64,000 nt of DNA from Planctomycetaceae bacterium (GCA_002702655.1 PABB01000068.1:124001-188000), one strand, 5' to 3'. Shown: positions 54,529 to 62,951, counted from the stretch's first letter. Notes: generated by a model not told the origin, from the letters alone. Numbers and translations are program-made.

Positions 54529-56616
54529 ATGACGGCCAGCCTCAAAAACTCCAACGGATTTGTGCGTTTCCTGCTCCGGCACGGCGAGAAGATCGGCATT
54601 GTCGTCTTGCTTGCTGTGGCTGGCATGCTGTTCTACTCGTCGCTGGGGCGCGAGCGGCTCGAGCAAAGCGAACTCCCGCCAGCCATCCAGACCAGCGCGC
54701 AGCAGGCCGACACGCACATCGAGCAGATGTCGTGGGAAAGCTTCCCCCCCGAAGAGAAGGTGCCCCCGGCGACGGAATTTCCCGTGGCGGCGTTCACCAA
54801 GCCTGTGCCCGCCGACGGCTTCCCGCTGTTGCCGCTGTACAACCGTCCGATTGTTCCGCCGATGGAATTGCGGACCGATCCGGTGCTGCTGACGGTGCGT
54901 GACGTGGAAGTGAGTTCCGGCTCGGGCATTTGGGCGACCATTGATCCCGAAGAGTCGCGTCGCCGGCGTTTGGCCGATCTTGCCGCGGCAGCTCGCGCCG
55001 ATGCTGAAGCAGCCGACCAGCGTGAGCGCGAAATGGAAGAAGGCGGTCGCGGCCGGGGCGGTTATGGCGGCGAAGGTGGCATGGGCGGTTACGGGGGCGA
55101 GAGCCAAATCACCCGCAGCGGCGGCGCGGTTGTCCGCCCCAAGGGCGGCACCATGACCGACGGCACCGAGATCATTCGCGCCAAGTCGTGGGTTATCGTC
55201 AAAGCGGTCGTCCCGCTGGGCGAGCAACTGGAACTGTTTAAAGACGCCTTTGAGAACGCCCGCGGCTACAGCGACGAAGACTTTCCGACCTATATCGGCT
55301 ATCAGGTGGAACGCGCCGACGTCAGCGCCGGCGGGCCCGAGCAATGGCAATCGCTGGGGAGCTTCTCGGGCAGACCGAAAAACAAGTTCATGAGAACAAT
55401 CAGCGAGTGGCCGGTGGAAACGCCGGAGGTCGTCAAACAAGACTGCGTGCACCCCTTGCTCACGTTCCCGCTACCGCCGATGGTGCTGCGGATGTGGGGC
55501 GAGGAGGTGACTCACACGAGCATGCCGCTGCCGACGCCTGAGGAACTTTCCGGCTTCGGCGAGTTGCTGGAGGAACCGGCCGACGAGGCGACCGAAGAAG
55601 ACAGCGCCGAGGAGTCCGACGATCCGTTTGCCCGACGCCGACGCCAGCCGCAAGGCGGGCTTGAGGGCGGCTACGGCCGCGAAGGCTACGGCGGCGGCTA
55701 TGGACCGCCCGGCGGCGGGTATGGTCGGGAAGGCGGCGGATACGGTCGCGAAGGCGGCGGTTATGGCCCGCCCGGCGGAGGAGGATACGGCGGCCGCGGC
55801 GGCTACGGCCTGGAGGGCGGCGGCTATGGCCGAGAAGGCGGCGGCGGATACGGCGGCCGCATGATGGGCCGCGGCGGCGTCTATGGCATGAGCGACGCCG
55901 GCGACCTGCAGCTTCCCGAATACGTCTGGGACGGCAAGACCAAACGGCTGTTGTTCCGCTTCTTCGATTCGTCCGTCCGTCCCGGCGGCCGCTATAAGTA
56001 CCGCGTGCGCCTGGTGCTGAGTGATCCCAACGCCGACGCCCCGCCGCAGTACCTGGCCCCCGAGGTGTCGGCACGGCTGGAAGAACAGGGAACTAGCTAC
56101 CGCTTCACCGAGTGGAGCGAACCAAGTCGCACCGCCGTGGTGCCCCCGCCGGGCCTGATCTACGTGGCCGGCGGCCAACCGGCAACGCCGTCGAATTACT
56201 CGTCGGAACCGGAAGCCGAGTTGGTCATCAAGACGCTCGACGCAGCCCACGCTGCCGAAGCGGCGGTCAAGGAAGAGTTCACTCGCGGCAGCGTCATCAA
56301 CATGCGCGAACACGCCAAGGTGATTTGGTCCAACGAGTTCAAGGCTGACGACACGGTCGAGGAACCGGAATTCAACTTCAACACCGGCGTCACGCTGCTG
56401 GATGTCACCGGCGGCGAGAAGTTGCCCAACTCCCGCGACCTGACAGCGCCGGCTCGCGTGCTGCTGATGGACTCGGGCGGTCGGTTGATGATCGAGGACG
56501 AGTTGGACGACTACGCCACGGTGCGGCAGTACAACGCCATCGTCGAAGCCGCTGACGAAATGCGCCGTGCGGCCAACAATCGCGACGACGACCGCGGTCG
56601 TCGACGCCGGCCCTAG
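54529..56616 (+). CDS. Membrane-anchored Gly/Tyr-rich protein of the pilus operon, unknown
   Basis: 695 residues; AGGAGAG lies upstream of ATG 54529. One membrane helix at ~22-40 (IGIVVLLAVAGMLFYSS), then a large periplasmic part. Repeat blocks at ~172-193 and ~378-450 use the same GGYGREGGGYGPPGGG units as the previous gene. Between and after them are two beta-rich segments (e.g. AKSWVIVKAVVPLGEQLELFKDAF and RPGGRYKYRVRLVLSDPNA) that may be real domains. The last 15 residues are Arg/Asp-rich. No family recognised; a secretion or pilus-assembly role is inferred from the operon. Confidence 0.72.
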   Translation: MTASLKNSNGFVRFLLRHGEKIGIVVLLAVAGMLFYSSLGRERLEQSELPPAIQTSAQQADTHIEQMSWESFPPEEKVPPATEFPVAAFTKPVPADGFPLLPLYNRPIVPPMELRTDPVLLTVRDVEVSSGSGIWATIDPEESRRRRLADLAAAARADAEAADQREREMEEGGRGRGGYGGEGGMGGYGGESQITRSGGAVVRPKGGTMTDGTEIIRAKSWVIVKAVVPLGEQLELFKDAFENARGYSDEDFPTYIGYQVERADVSAGGPEQWQSLGSFSGRPKNKFMRTISEWPVETPEVVKQDCVHPLLTFPLPPMVLRMWGEEVTHTSMPLPTPEELSGFGELLEEPADEATEEDSAEESDDPFARRRRQPQGGLEGGYGREGYGGGYGPPGGGYGREGGGYGREGGGYGPPGGGGYGGRGGYGLEGGGYGREGGGGYGGRMMGRGGVYGMSDAGDLQLPEYVWDGKTKRLLFRFFDSSVRPGGRYKYRVRLVLSDPNADAPPQYLAPEVSARLEEQGTSYRFTEWSEPSRTAVVPPPGLIYVAGGQPATPSNYSSEPEAELVIKTLDAAHAAEAAVKEEFTRGSVINMREHAKVIWSNEFKADDTVEEPEFNFNTGVTLLDVTGGEKLPNSRDLTAPARVLLMDSGGRLMIEDELDDYATVRQYNAIVEAADEMRRAANNRDDDRGRRRRP

Positions 56617-57229
56617 CGAAATGCCTACTTGGGGTATTTGCACTTGCCGCGGCACGGCGCTCTGCAATGCGATGCGTACGGCGCACGGATGCGGCGACTG
56701 CGCCCGCGCAGCGCTCTCGGGCGCCGCCCAATTGCCGCAATTCCGTGAGGAATTCGCCAAAACCGCCTGGGGAACCGGGCAGTCTGGGGGATTCGCGCGA
56801 GGCCGTTTCCACTCCGCCCGGTCGTCGTAATTAGCGATTCTCGCTGGCCTTACAACGATCTTGCAGACGCTTGCGCGAACGCGCAATGCGACTTTCGCAC
56901 CGACGGTACGCGAGTTGCTGATCGCGCCGGCCACTTGTCATTGTTTGCCTCATCGGTAAATTCCCTCTGAACGTTGCTGGTTGGCAACGCCCGCTTGTCG
57001 CCCCGTGCGGCAACGCCAAGGATTGATCCCGCCTCGTAATCCCGCCTGTTAGGCGAGGGCCAGCGAGGGGCCTCGACGCTGAGTTGCGATCGTCGCCTGC
57101 CGCTTGTCATTGCTCGCCGCCTGATCTGCGATCCCCGCCGGCCAAGGTCGCTCATTCCTTGGCACCAGTTCGGGCGTTAGCCCAAGACATCGCGCCGGCT
57201 TTCGATCGCACCACACAAGGAGAGAGTAG
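56617..57229. other. Intergenic stretch with two short minus-strand frames starting MTSGRR
   Basis: No confident gene lies here. On the minus strand, 56831-56941 could encode 36 residues and 56850-57110 could encode 86; the DNA around their ATG codons is about 80% alike over 40 bases and both begin MTSGRRxxQL. The shorter one is very basic and has GAGG 6 bases upstream. They may be remnants of a duplicated small gene. Confidence 0.3.
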
Positions 57230-57841
57230 ATGCTTCAGTTGGTTGCTGCCTTGACCGTGTCCGTGGCTGCCGTGAGCCAGCCCGCCGCCCCCGCCGTCGT
57301 CGTCGACGAGCAAGTTGCGGCGCCCCAGTGGCACTCGGATTACGGCACAGCGCTCGACGCCGCCCGCCACGACGACCGCCCGCTGCTGGTCGTGATTGAT
57401 TCGCCGCAGAACGCCGAGCAGAGCGTGGCTGCGGACCTGCTCGAAGGCGAAGCCACTGCCAAGTTGCTCGCCAAGTACAACCTCTGCCGCGTTGACGCGT
57501 CGACGCCGTACGGCAAGAAGGTCGTCGACGCGTTCGGCGCCAAGACGCTGCCGCACGTGGCGATCATCGATAAGGCTGGCGCCGTGGTACTGCACAAGCA
57601 GTCGGGCGCCATCAACGCCGACCGGTGGATCTCCACGCTCGTGAAGCACCAAAGCGGTCAGCGCGTGGCGCAGATCGCGCATTCGACGTTCTACCGCGGC
57701 GATGTCAATGCGAGCACGTCGACGCCCGTGTCGAGCGGCATGAGCTTCAACTCGCTCAATGGCAACGTCATCCAGTCGTCGCCGACCGTGACCAGCCCCG
57801 GCTACTGCCCGAGCTGCCAGCGTCAGGCGATGGGCTACTAA
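57230..57841 (+). CDS. Secreted thioredoxin-fold-like protein without the usual CxxC
   Basis: 203 residues; AAGGAGAG stands ideally before ATG 57230. A short signal peptide (MLQLVAALTVSVAAVSQPAA) is followed by a domain (~30-140) with thioredoxin-like flow: RPLLVVIDSPQNAEQSV where the active site should be, LLAKYNLCRVDAS, AFGAKTLPHVAIIDKAG (cis-Pro region). The active-site cysteines are replaced, but the far C-terminus holds a CPSC motif (GYCPSCQRQ). The tail in between is Ser/Thr/Asn-rich. A non-redox or chaperone role is possible. It stands alone with its own terminator. Confidence 0.75.
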   Translation: MLQLVAALTVSVAAVSQPAAPAVVVDEQVAAPQWHSDYGTALDAARHDDRPLLVVIDSPQNAEQSVAADLLEGEATAKLLAKYNLCRVDASTPYGKKVVDAFGAKTLPHVAIIDKAGAVVLHKQSGAINADRWISTLVKHQSGQRVAQIAHSTFYRGDVNASTSTPVSSGMSFNSLNGNVIQSSPTVTSPGYCPSCQRQAMGY

Positions 57842-57874
57842 GCCGCAGCGCGATTCAGCGCGAACGACCCAGAC

Positions 57875-57910
57875 GCGGCCCGAGCCCCACGGCTCGGGCC
57901 GCGTTCGTTT
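57875..57910 (+). terminator. Rho-independent terminator
   Basis: A perfect 12-bp stem GCGGCCCGAGCC/GGCTCGGGCCGC (57875-57886 with 57891-57902), loop CCAC, then GTTCGTTTT. Confidence 0.9.
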
Positions 57911-57919
57911 TGCGCCACC

Positions 57920-57991
57920 GTAGGTCAGGCTTTCCAGCCTGACGGGAGCAAGGACTCGGCAATGCGCGTCAGGCTGGAAAGCCTGACCTAC
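57920..57991. repeat. Family C inverted pair, copy 3, overlapping the tsaD stop codon
   Basis: GTAGGTCAGGCTTTCCAGCC at 57920-57939 and its exact inverse arm ending at 57991. The outer TAG of the right arm (57988-57990, minus strand) is the stop codon of tsaD. Confidence 0.88.
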
Positions 57992-59016
57992 GACACGCGT
58001 TGCAGCCCGGCGCCGATGTCCAGATCGAGATCGTCGAACTGGCCGGCTTTGAATCGCTCGACGGCAATGGCCCCCATTGCCGCATTGTCCGTGCAGAGCG
58101 AGAACGGCGGGATGAACAATTCGACGCCGGTCTCGGCCGCCAGTTCTTCCAGCCGCTGACGGAATCGCTTGTTGGCCGTCACGCCGCCGCCGACGCACAG
58201 CCGCGTGAAGCCGGTCTGCCGCAGCGCCAGCCGCGTCTTGCCGATCAGGCAATCCAGGATCGCCTCCTGCACGCCCGCGGCCATATCGGCCACGATCTGC
58301 GGGTCGAGGCTCGCCGCGTCGAGTTCGGGGCGACCGGGGCCGAACAACTGGTATCGCACTGAGGTTTTCAGGCCGCTGAAACTGAAGTCCAGTCGGCTGT
58401 CATCGTCCAGCAGCGGTCGCGGCAGTCGGAACCGCCCGGGATCGCCGCCCGCGGCCGCTCGCTCCAGCGCCGGCCCGCCAGGAAACCCGAGCCCCAGCAT
58501 GCTCGCGACCTTGTCGTAGGCCTCGCCCGCGGCGTCGTCGATCGTGCCGCCCAGCGGCGTGAAATCCAGCGGCCCGTCGCAGCGGTACAGCGTGGAATGC
58601 CCGCCGCTCACGACAAATCCCACGCAGGGAAACACGTCCCGCCCCGCGGCAATCCGGCACGCGTAGATGTGCGCCTGCAGGTGGTCGATGCCGATTAGCG
58701 GCTTGCCGGTCGCCAGCGCCAACGACTTGGCCGCCATCAATCCGACCAACAGCGAGCCCGCCAGCCCCGGCTGATGAGCCACCGCAATCGCATCGACGTC
58801 CGACAGCGCGACGTCGGCCTTGGCGAGCGCTTGATGAATCACCGGCAGGATCCGCTCCACGTGCGCGCGGGACGCAATCTCCGGCACGACGCCGCCGAAC
58901 TGCTCGTGCAGCTTTTCCTGCGTGGCCACGACCGACGAGTGAATCGTCAAGTCATCGCCCACAACGGCGGCGGCCGACTCGTCGCAAGTGCTTTCAATGG
59001 TGAGAATCAGAGCCAT
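57988..59016 (-). CDS. tsaD: tRNA N6-adenosine threonylcarbamoyltransferase
   Basis: 342 residues from ATG 59016 (MALILTIESTCDESAAAVV); the longer open frame upstream runs through a repeat. It makes the t6A37 modification of ANN-decoding tRNAs with TsaB/C/E. The ASKHA fold is clear: IESTCDES, GGVVPEIASRAHVE, the metal-binding His112 and His116 in HLQAHIYA, SGGHSTL, GEAYDKVASMLGLGFPGGP, FSGLKTSV, GGGVTANKRFR and TDNAAMGA. Length is normal. The TAG stop is donated by the family C repeat. Confidence 0.96.
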   Translation of the reverse strand: MALILTIESTCDESAAAVVGDDLTIHSSVVATQEKLHEQFGGVVPEIASRAHVERILPVIHQALAKADVALSDVDAIAVAHQPGLAGSLLVGLMAAKSLALATGKPLIGIDHLQAHIYACRIAAGRDVFPCVGFVVSGGHSTLYRCDGPLDFTPLGGTIDDAAGEAYDKVASMLGLGFPGGPALERAAAGGDPGRFRLPRPLLDDDSRLDFSFSGLKTSVRYQLFGPGRPELDAASLDPQIVADMAAGVQEAILDCLIGKTRLALRQTGFTRLCVGGGVTANKRFRQRLEELAAETGVELFIPPFSLCTDNAAMGAIAVERFKAGQFDDLDLDIGAGLQRVS

Positions 59017-59047
59017 GTTCGTTGGATCGCCGCCTGCAGTTGAGTTT

Positions 59048-59160
59048 GACAGGATGACAGGATACGCAGGATCAACAGGATGACGAAGAAAGGCGAGCCG
59101 CGGCGCCAGCGGAATCAAGATCCTATCGATCCCTTCCAATCCTGCGATCCTGTTCTCTGG
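59048..59160. repeat. CAGGAT-rich inverted repeat region
   Basis: Several copies of CAGGAT (59049-59081) face ATCCTG copies (59140-59152) in opposite orientation, between the methyltransferase end and the tsaD start. The pairing is imperfect. Confidence 0.5.
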
Positions 59161-59164
59161 ACTA

Positions 59165-59809
59165 TCAACCACCGAACCGCAAGTGATGCACCCACGCCGG
59201 GGGGAGGTTGGCCAGGATGCAGCGGCGGCCGCAGCCCCATTGTTTGCGTGCGTTGGAAATGTGCGTCTCGATGCCCAGCAGTCGGCGGCGTTGGTCGCCG
59301 CGGCTGACTAGCGCCTTCGCCTTGCGCACAGCGACGTACTCGAAGAAGCTGAGCGTGGCGCCGTCCGCCGCCAGTTCGTGGAGCTTGGCGAGAATCTCGG
59401 CCACCAGGTCCGCAGGAAAGTTGTTCAGCGGCAATCCCGACACGATTGCGTCGTACGGCGTCTCGGCAGACAGGTCCTGGACGGGTTTGTGATGAATTTG
59501 CACCCGCTCGGCGACAGCTTGCCAACTCGGCTCCTCGGCCAGCCGTTGTCGCAGCAACTCGACAAACCGATCGTTCAACTCCACCAGGTCGAGCGTATCC
59601 TCCGGTCCCAGCCGGGCGATGATCTGATCCGTCACGACTCCGGTGCCGGGGCCGACTTCCAACACGCGCCGCGGCTGGCCGTTGCCGGTCACGTGGCGGG
59701 CTAACTCGCGACACAGCGCACGGCCGCTGGGCGCCACGGCGCCGGTGGTCTCGAACGTCTGTCGAAACTCGCGCCAAAACAGTCGGTATTGATCCAGTCG
59801 GCCACTCAT
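59165..59809 (-). CDS. Class I SAM methyltransferase, phospholipid N-methyltransferase/RsmA-like
   Basis: 214 residues. The SAM-binding motif VLEVGPGTGVV is at 49-59, followed by acidic DLVELNDRF and IVSGLPLNNFP in the position of the substrate motif. The opening TTGAVAPSGRALCRELARHV resembles the bacterial PmtA-type phosphatidylethanolamine N-methyltransferase group, whose members share this fold with rRNA adenine dimethylases; the end QWGCGRRCILANLPPAWVHHLRF is like PmtA. Lipid methylation is the best guess but not certain. Convergent or operon context does not help. Confidence 0.8.
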   Translation of the reverse strand: MSGRLDQYRLFWREFRQTFETTGAVAPSGRALCRELARHVTGNGQPRRVLEVGPGTGVVTDQIIARLGPEDTLDLVELNDRFVELLRQRLAEEPSWQAVAERVQIHHKPVQDLSAETPYDAIVSGLPLNNFPADLVAEILAKLHELAADGATLSFFEYVAVRKAKALVSRGDQRRRLLGIETHISNARKQWGCGRRCILANLPPAWVHHLRFGG

Positions 59810-59986
59810 CCGGGCAATTCTACTTGCCCTAGGGACGAATGGAACGCGGAAAACCGCGGATGCCGCTGATCAACGCGGAGACGATTCAACAACCAAGGGG
59901 ATGAAGCGACCGCTCGCTCGACGCGATCCGCCTTCATCCGCGCAACCCGCGCGGACCCGCGTCCTATTCGTTGACAGCAATGCGGC

Positions 59987-61129
59987 TCAGAAGTCGTACC
60001 ACAACCCGCCGCCGATTTGCTGCTCGAACTGGTCGTAGAACTGGAACTGACTGCTCTTGCCGTTGTAGTAGTGCACGCCCAGCCGCAGCACTTTTGTTTG
60101 CGGCCCGCGCCACAGCCAGCCGGCCTGCACCGACAGGTTGCCGCCAAAGTCATGCTCCTCCCGCAGGTGGCCGTTGACGGCGAAAAACGGCGTGCCGGTC
60201 GCGCCGGTCGGCCCGGGCTCGGCCACGTCGACGCCGAACTGGAATTCAAACGGCTCGGAGAACCCATCGGTGTAGAACGCGTAGCCGGCCTCGGCATACC
60301 ACCGCCACGCGGGCAGCGGGTAGAAAGCGATGGCGGTGACAATCGCGTCGCGGCTGTAGTTGATCCGCTGCGCCAGCGCCGCGGCGCCGCCGTTGCGAAT
60401 GGCGTACTCGTCGCCCATGTGGGCGCTGAGATGATAGTACGCCAGCTTCCACTGCCACTTTTCACGCGAGTAGATCAGCGGCACGCCGACGCGAAAGTCC
60501 GTGGCGTCGACGTCCCAGTTATTCGACAGATTGAGCCGCGGGAACGCAGCGCCTTCGACCTGCAGTTCCCAGCCGGCGGGGCGAGCGTTCGCACCGCCTT
60601 GCGTGCCGTACCGTACCAACGCGGCCCGGCCGCCCAACGCGGCGTCGCCGTACGTGTCGCCGCCGACTTCGTGATAGACGGCCGCGCCCAAGCGCGGTTC
60701 ATGCACGCCGGCCCAGTACGAGGACCACGCCACGTCGGCCGGCAGCAGCCGCCACTTCCACAGCGTGGGGCTGTCCGAATCGACGTAGGGCGACGTGACC
60801 TGGACGTAGCCGGGCGTGGGGGTCATCACGACGCCGGCGCCAACCATCGGCACCTCGGCGCCCGCCATCGGCGGGCACGGCATTTCGCACACGGCTTGCG
60901 CTGGCGTGACGCTCATGTCCAGCCGCGCCTGCTGTTGCGCCCGCGCAACTTCCTGCTCGGCCAAAGTCTGGAAGGAAATCTCGGCCGGCTCCTCGGCAAG
61001 TGCCGGCTGCCGATAAGGCTGCCAGGCCGGCATCACTGTCGATTGACCACGGCTCGGCTGGGCGAGCGACGCGACAATCGCCGCGGCAAGCAGAGTCGCG
61101 CCAGCGGTGAGCGTGTTTCGGTGGGCCAT
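59987..61129 (-). CDS. DUF1207 outer membrane beta-barrel protein
   Basis: 380 residues from ATG 61129 (MAHRNTLTAGATLLAAAIVASLAQPSRGQ, a signal peptide); the upstream open frame is non-coding. The conserved LLPADVAWSSYWAGVHEPRLG, VYHEVGGDTYGDAALGGRAALVRYGT and the alternation of aromatic strands match DUF1207, a family common in planctomycetes. The C-terminal residue is Phe (GGGLWYDF), the usual outer-membrane barrel signal. Function is unknown; porin or lipid-related roles are guesses. Confidence 0.88.
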   Translation of the reverse strand: MAHRNTLTAGATLLAAAIVASLAQPSRGQSTVMPAWQPYRQPALAEEPAEISFQTLAEQEVARAQQQARLDMSVTPAQAVCEMPCPPMAGAEVPMVGAGVVMTPTPGYVQVTSPYVDSDSPTLWKWRLLPADVAWSSYWAGVHEPRLGAAVYHEVGGDTYGDAALGGRAALVRYGTQGGANARPAGWELQVEGAAFPRLNLSNNWDVDATDFRVGVPLIYSREKWQWKLAYYHLSAHMGDEYAIRNGGAAALAQRINYSRDAIVTAIAFYPLPAWRWYAEAGYAFYTDGFSEPFEFQFGVDVAEPGPTGATGTPFFAVNGHLREEHDFGGNLSVQAGWLWRGPQTKVLRLGVHYYNGKSSQFQFYDQFEQQIGGGLWYDF

Positions 61130-61356
61130 GTCGTCTGTTCGCTTCTCTGCGGGAAGTCGCCGGCGCCGACGCAGCGCAGCGGGGGGCGACGGCAAGATTG
61201 GGAAGGCGAAGAGTAGGAAATTCGCCTGACAAAGCGAAGATCGAGTTGCTCGCTTCGCTTTGGCGCCGCCCGACGTGCTAGCGGCGCCGGCGCCGGGTCG
61301 ACCGCGGCCGACCTGTTTCGTAAAATGCCTTCTCCGCCCATGCGAATGCGCAAAGT

Positions 61357-61430
61357 GTGCCACTGCTGGCTCGTCCAGCAGTGGGCGCCTGACACCCGCT
61401 TCGCGCTGCTGGGCGAGCCAGCAGTGGCAC
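61357..61430. repeat. Family F inverted pair
   Basis: GTGCCACTGCTGGCTCG (61357-61373) and its inverse (61414-61430), with an inner CAGCAG/CTGCTG pair. Only one pair is present. It lies in the 350-base gap before the MTH1187 gene, which shows nothing else. Confidence 0.82.
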
Positions 61431-61482
61431 GCAAACATCAATTCAACAGTCCCACGATTGTCCCTTCGCCCCGAGCCTGCCC

Positions 61483-61791
61483 ATGGTCCTGCTGGAAATG
61501 AGCATCGTCCCGCTCGGCCAAGGCGAGAGCGTCAGTCAGTACGTCGCCCAGTGCGTCGATTTAATCGATCGCTCCGGGCTCGCCTACGAACTGCACGCCA
61601 TGGGCACGATTGTCGAAGGCGAGCTGTCGGACGTGCTCGAATTGATGCAAGCATGCATGGAGAAAGTTGCCGAGTCGTCCGACCGGGTGACCTGCACGGC
61701 CAAGCTCGACTACCGCCGCGGCCAGCAGGGCCGACTCGCCGCCAAGGTCGACAGCGTCGCGGCCAAGCTGGGCCGGCCAGTGAAGCGATGA
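61483..61791 (+). CDS. MTH1187/YkoF-family thiamine-binding protein
   Basis: 102 residues. The short ferredoxin-like fold is clear from LEMSIVPLGQGESVSQYVAQCVDLIDRSGLAYELHAMGTIVEGE, which is diagnostic for the MTH1187 (DUF77) family. Members bind thiamine or related molecules, act as small oligomers in the cytoplasm, and often lie near thiamine uptake or salvage genes; none is visible here. The start is ATG 61483 without a clear ribosome site. Confidence 0.9.
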   Translation: MVLLEMSIVPLGQGESVSQYVAQCVDLIDRSGLAYELHAMGTIVEGELSDVLELMQACMEKVAESSDRVTCTAKLDYRRGQQGRLAAKVDSVAAKLGRPVKR

Positions 61792-61875
61792 AAGCAAATA
61801 CACGTGGTTGAGCTCGAGAAACGCCAACGGCAAAAACGTCCTGCGGCGGTCGACGTCAACTAGCAGATACCGTTT

Positions 61876-61909
61876 CTGGGGGCTCCCGTTGGTCGTCCCC
61901 AGCCACCCC
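61876..61909. repeat. Family A element, half copy 5
   Basis: CTGGGGGCTCCCGTTGGTCG then TCCCCAGCCACCCC, i.e. only the right half of the element. Directly after it, 61921-61955 is a short tandem of GCTGAC(A/C)GCTGAC units. Confidence 0.75.
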
Positions 61910-61972
61910 ATTCTGGCTCATAGCTGACCGCTGACAGCTGACAGCTGACCGCTCCCAACACGAAAGCTGCCC

Positions 61973-62443
61973 ATGTCCACCGACTCCATCGCCCTGGCCC
62001 TGGGCCGCGTCCCCAGCGGCATCTTCATCCTGACCGCCGGCACCGGCGACCGCGCGACCGGCATGCTGGCCAGTTGGGTGATGCAGGCTGGGTTCGAGCC
62101 GCCCATGGTCTCGGTGGCCGTGAAGCAAGGCCGCTATGTCGGCGACTGGCTCACCGCCGGCGAGCCGTTCGTGCTGAACGTCGTGGGCGAGGGGCAGTTC
62201 GAGTTCCTCAAACACTTCGGCAAAGGGTTCGAGCCCGGCGAGCCGGCATTCACCGACATGGATGTCCGTCCCTGCGGCCGCGGCGTGCCGATCCTCGCTG
62301 GCGCGATCGCGCATCTGGAATGCGAACCGGTCTCGCACGTCGATTCGGGGGATCACCGCATCTTTCTCGCCCGCGTCGTCCGCGCCAGCGGCAGCGACGC
62401 GGCGCCCATGGTGCATATTCGCAAGAACGGGCTCGGGTACTGA
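61973..62443 (+). CDS. Flavin reductase-like FMN-binding protein
   Basis: 156 residues. The split-barrel flavin reductase domain is clear: ALGRVPSGIFILTAGTGDRATGMLASWVMQAGFEPPMVSVAV covers the flavin-phosphate and substrate segment, and GEPFVLNVVGEGQFEFLKHFGKGFEPGEPAF follows. The family reduces FMN with NAD(P)H or binds flavin for a partner monooxygenase; no partner gene is adjacent. Start ATG 61973 fits the family. Confidence 0.9.
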   Translation: MSTDSIALALGRVPSGIFILTAGTGDRATGMLASWVMQAGFEPPMVSVAVKQGRYVGDWLTAGEPFVLNVVGEGQFEFLKHFGKGFEPGEPAFTDMDVRPCGRGVPILAGAIAHLECEPVSHVDSGDHRIFLARVVRASGSDAAPMVHIRKNGLGY

Positions 62444-62492
62444 GTCGGGCTGTCGGCGTGCGGCAACATCAACGCGGGACCACCGCCTCGGC

Positions 62493-62951
62493 ATGTCAAA
62501 TCGATCACAGGCGATTAAGAAGCGTTTTCACACGGTCTGTGCCAACGTGATCGCCGACGAATGGGGACCGAGTTGGGCCGCCATCGACACCAACTCTGAT
62601 TCCTGGACCGTGCGTTTTCAATCGACCGCCCATGCGGCGGTGCGGTTGATTGATTTGCGACTTTCCGAGCAGCGGCGGGTCATCGACATCGTGCTGGGCG
62701 TGAAACAAACTCCAGATCACCCCCCGCCCAAAATCTGGTGGGAAGACCGCTCGCTGCACCCCCGGCAGACGCGATACGCCAAAGTGCTCTGGACCGGCCC
62801 CGCCTACTCCACCGAGGCGGGCATCGAAGCGCCGCGGGAGTTCTGGGGCGAAGCCCTCGGGCAGGCCATCCGAACGAGACTGTGCATACTGCGGCCGGCA
62901 ATCGGCGGCTGGTTTGAGGAAGCCGAAGCGGCAATTCTGCAGCGCCAATAG
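62493..62951 (+). CDS. Hypothetical protein
   Basis: 152 residues from ATG 62493; the frame is open further upstream but the sequence there is Arg/Ala shadow. It is soluble, has no signal peptide, and contains two conserved-looking pieces, VIDIVLGVKQTPDHPPP and LHPRQTRYAKVLWTG. No family recognised. No ribosome site is seen and the codon use is ordinary. Confidence 0.5.
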   Translation: MSNRSQAIKKRFHTVCANVIADEWGPSWAAIDTNSDSWTVRFQSTAHAAVRLIDLRLSEQRRVIDIVLGVKQTPDHPPPKIWWEDRSLHPRQTRYAKVLWTGPAYSTEAGIEAPREFWGEALGQAIRTRLCILRPAIGGWFEEAEAAILQRQ

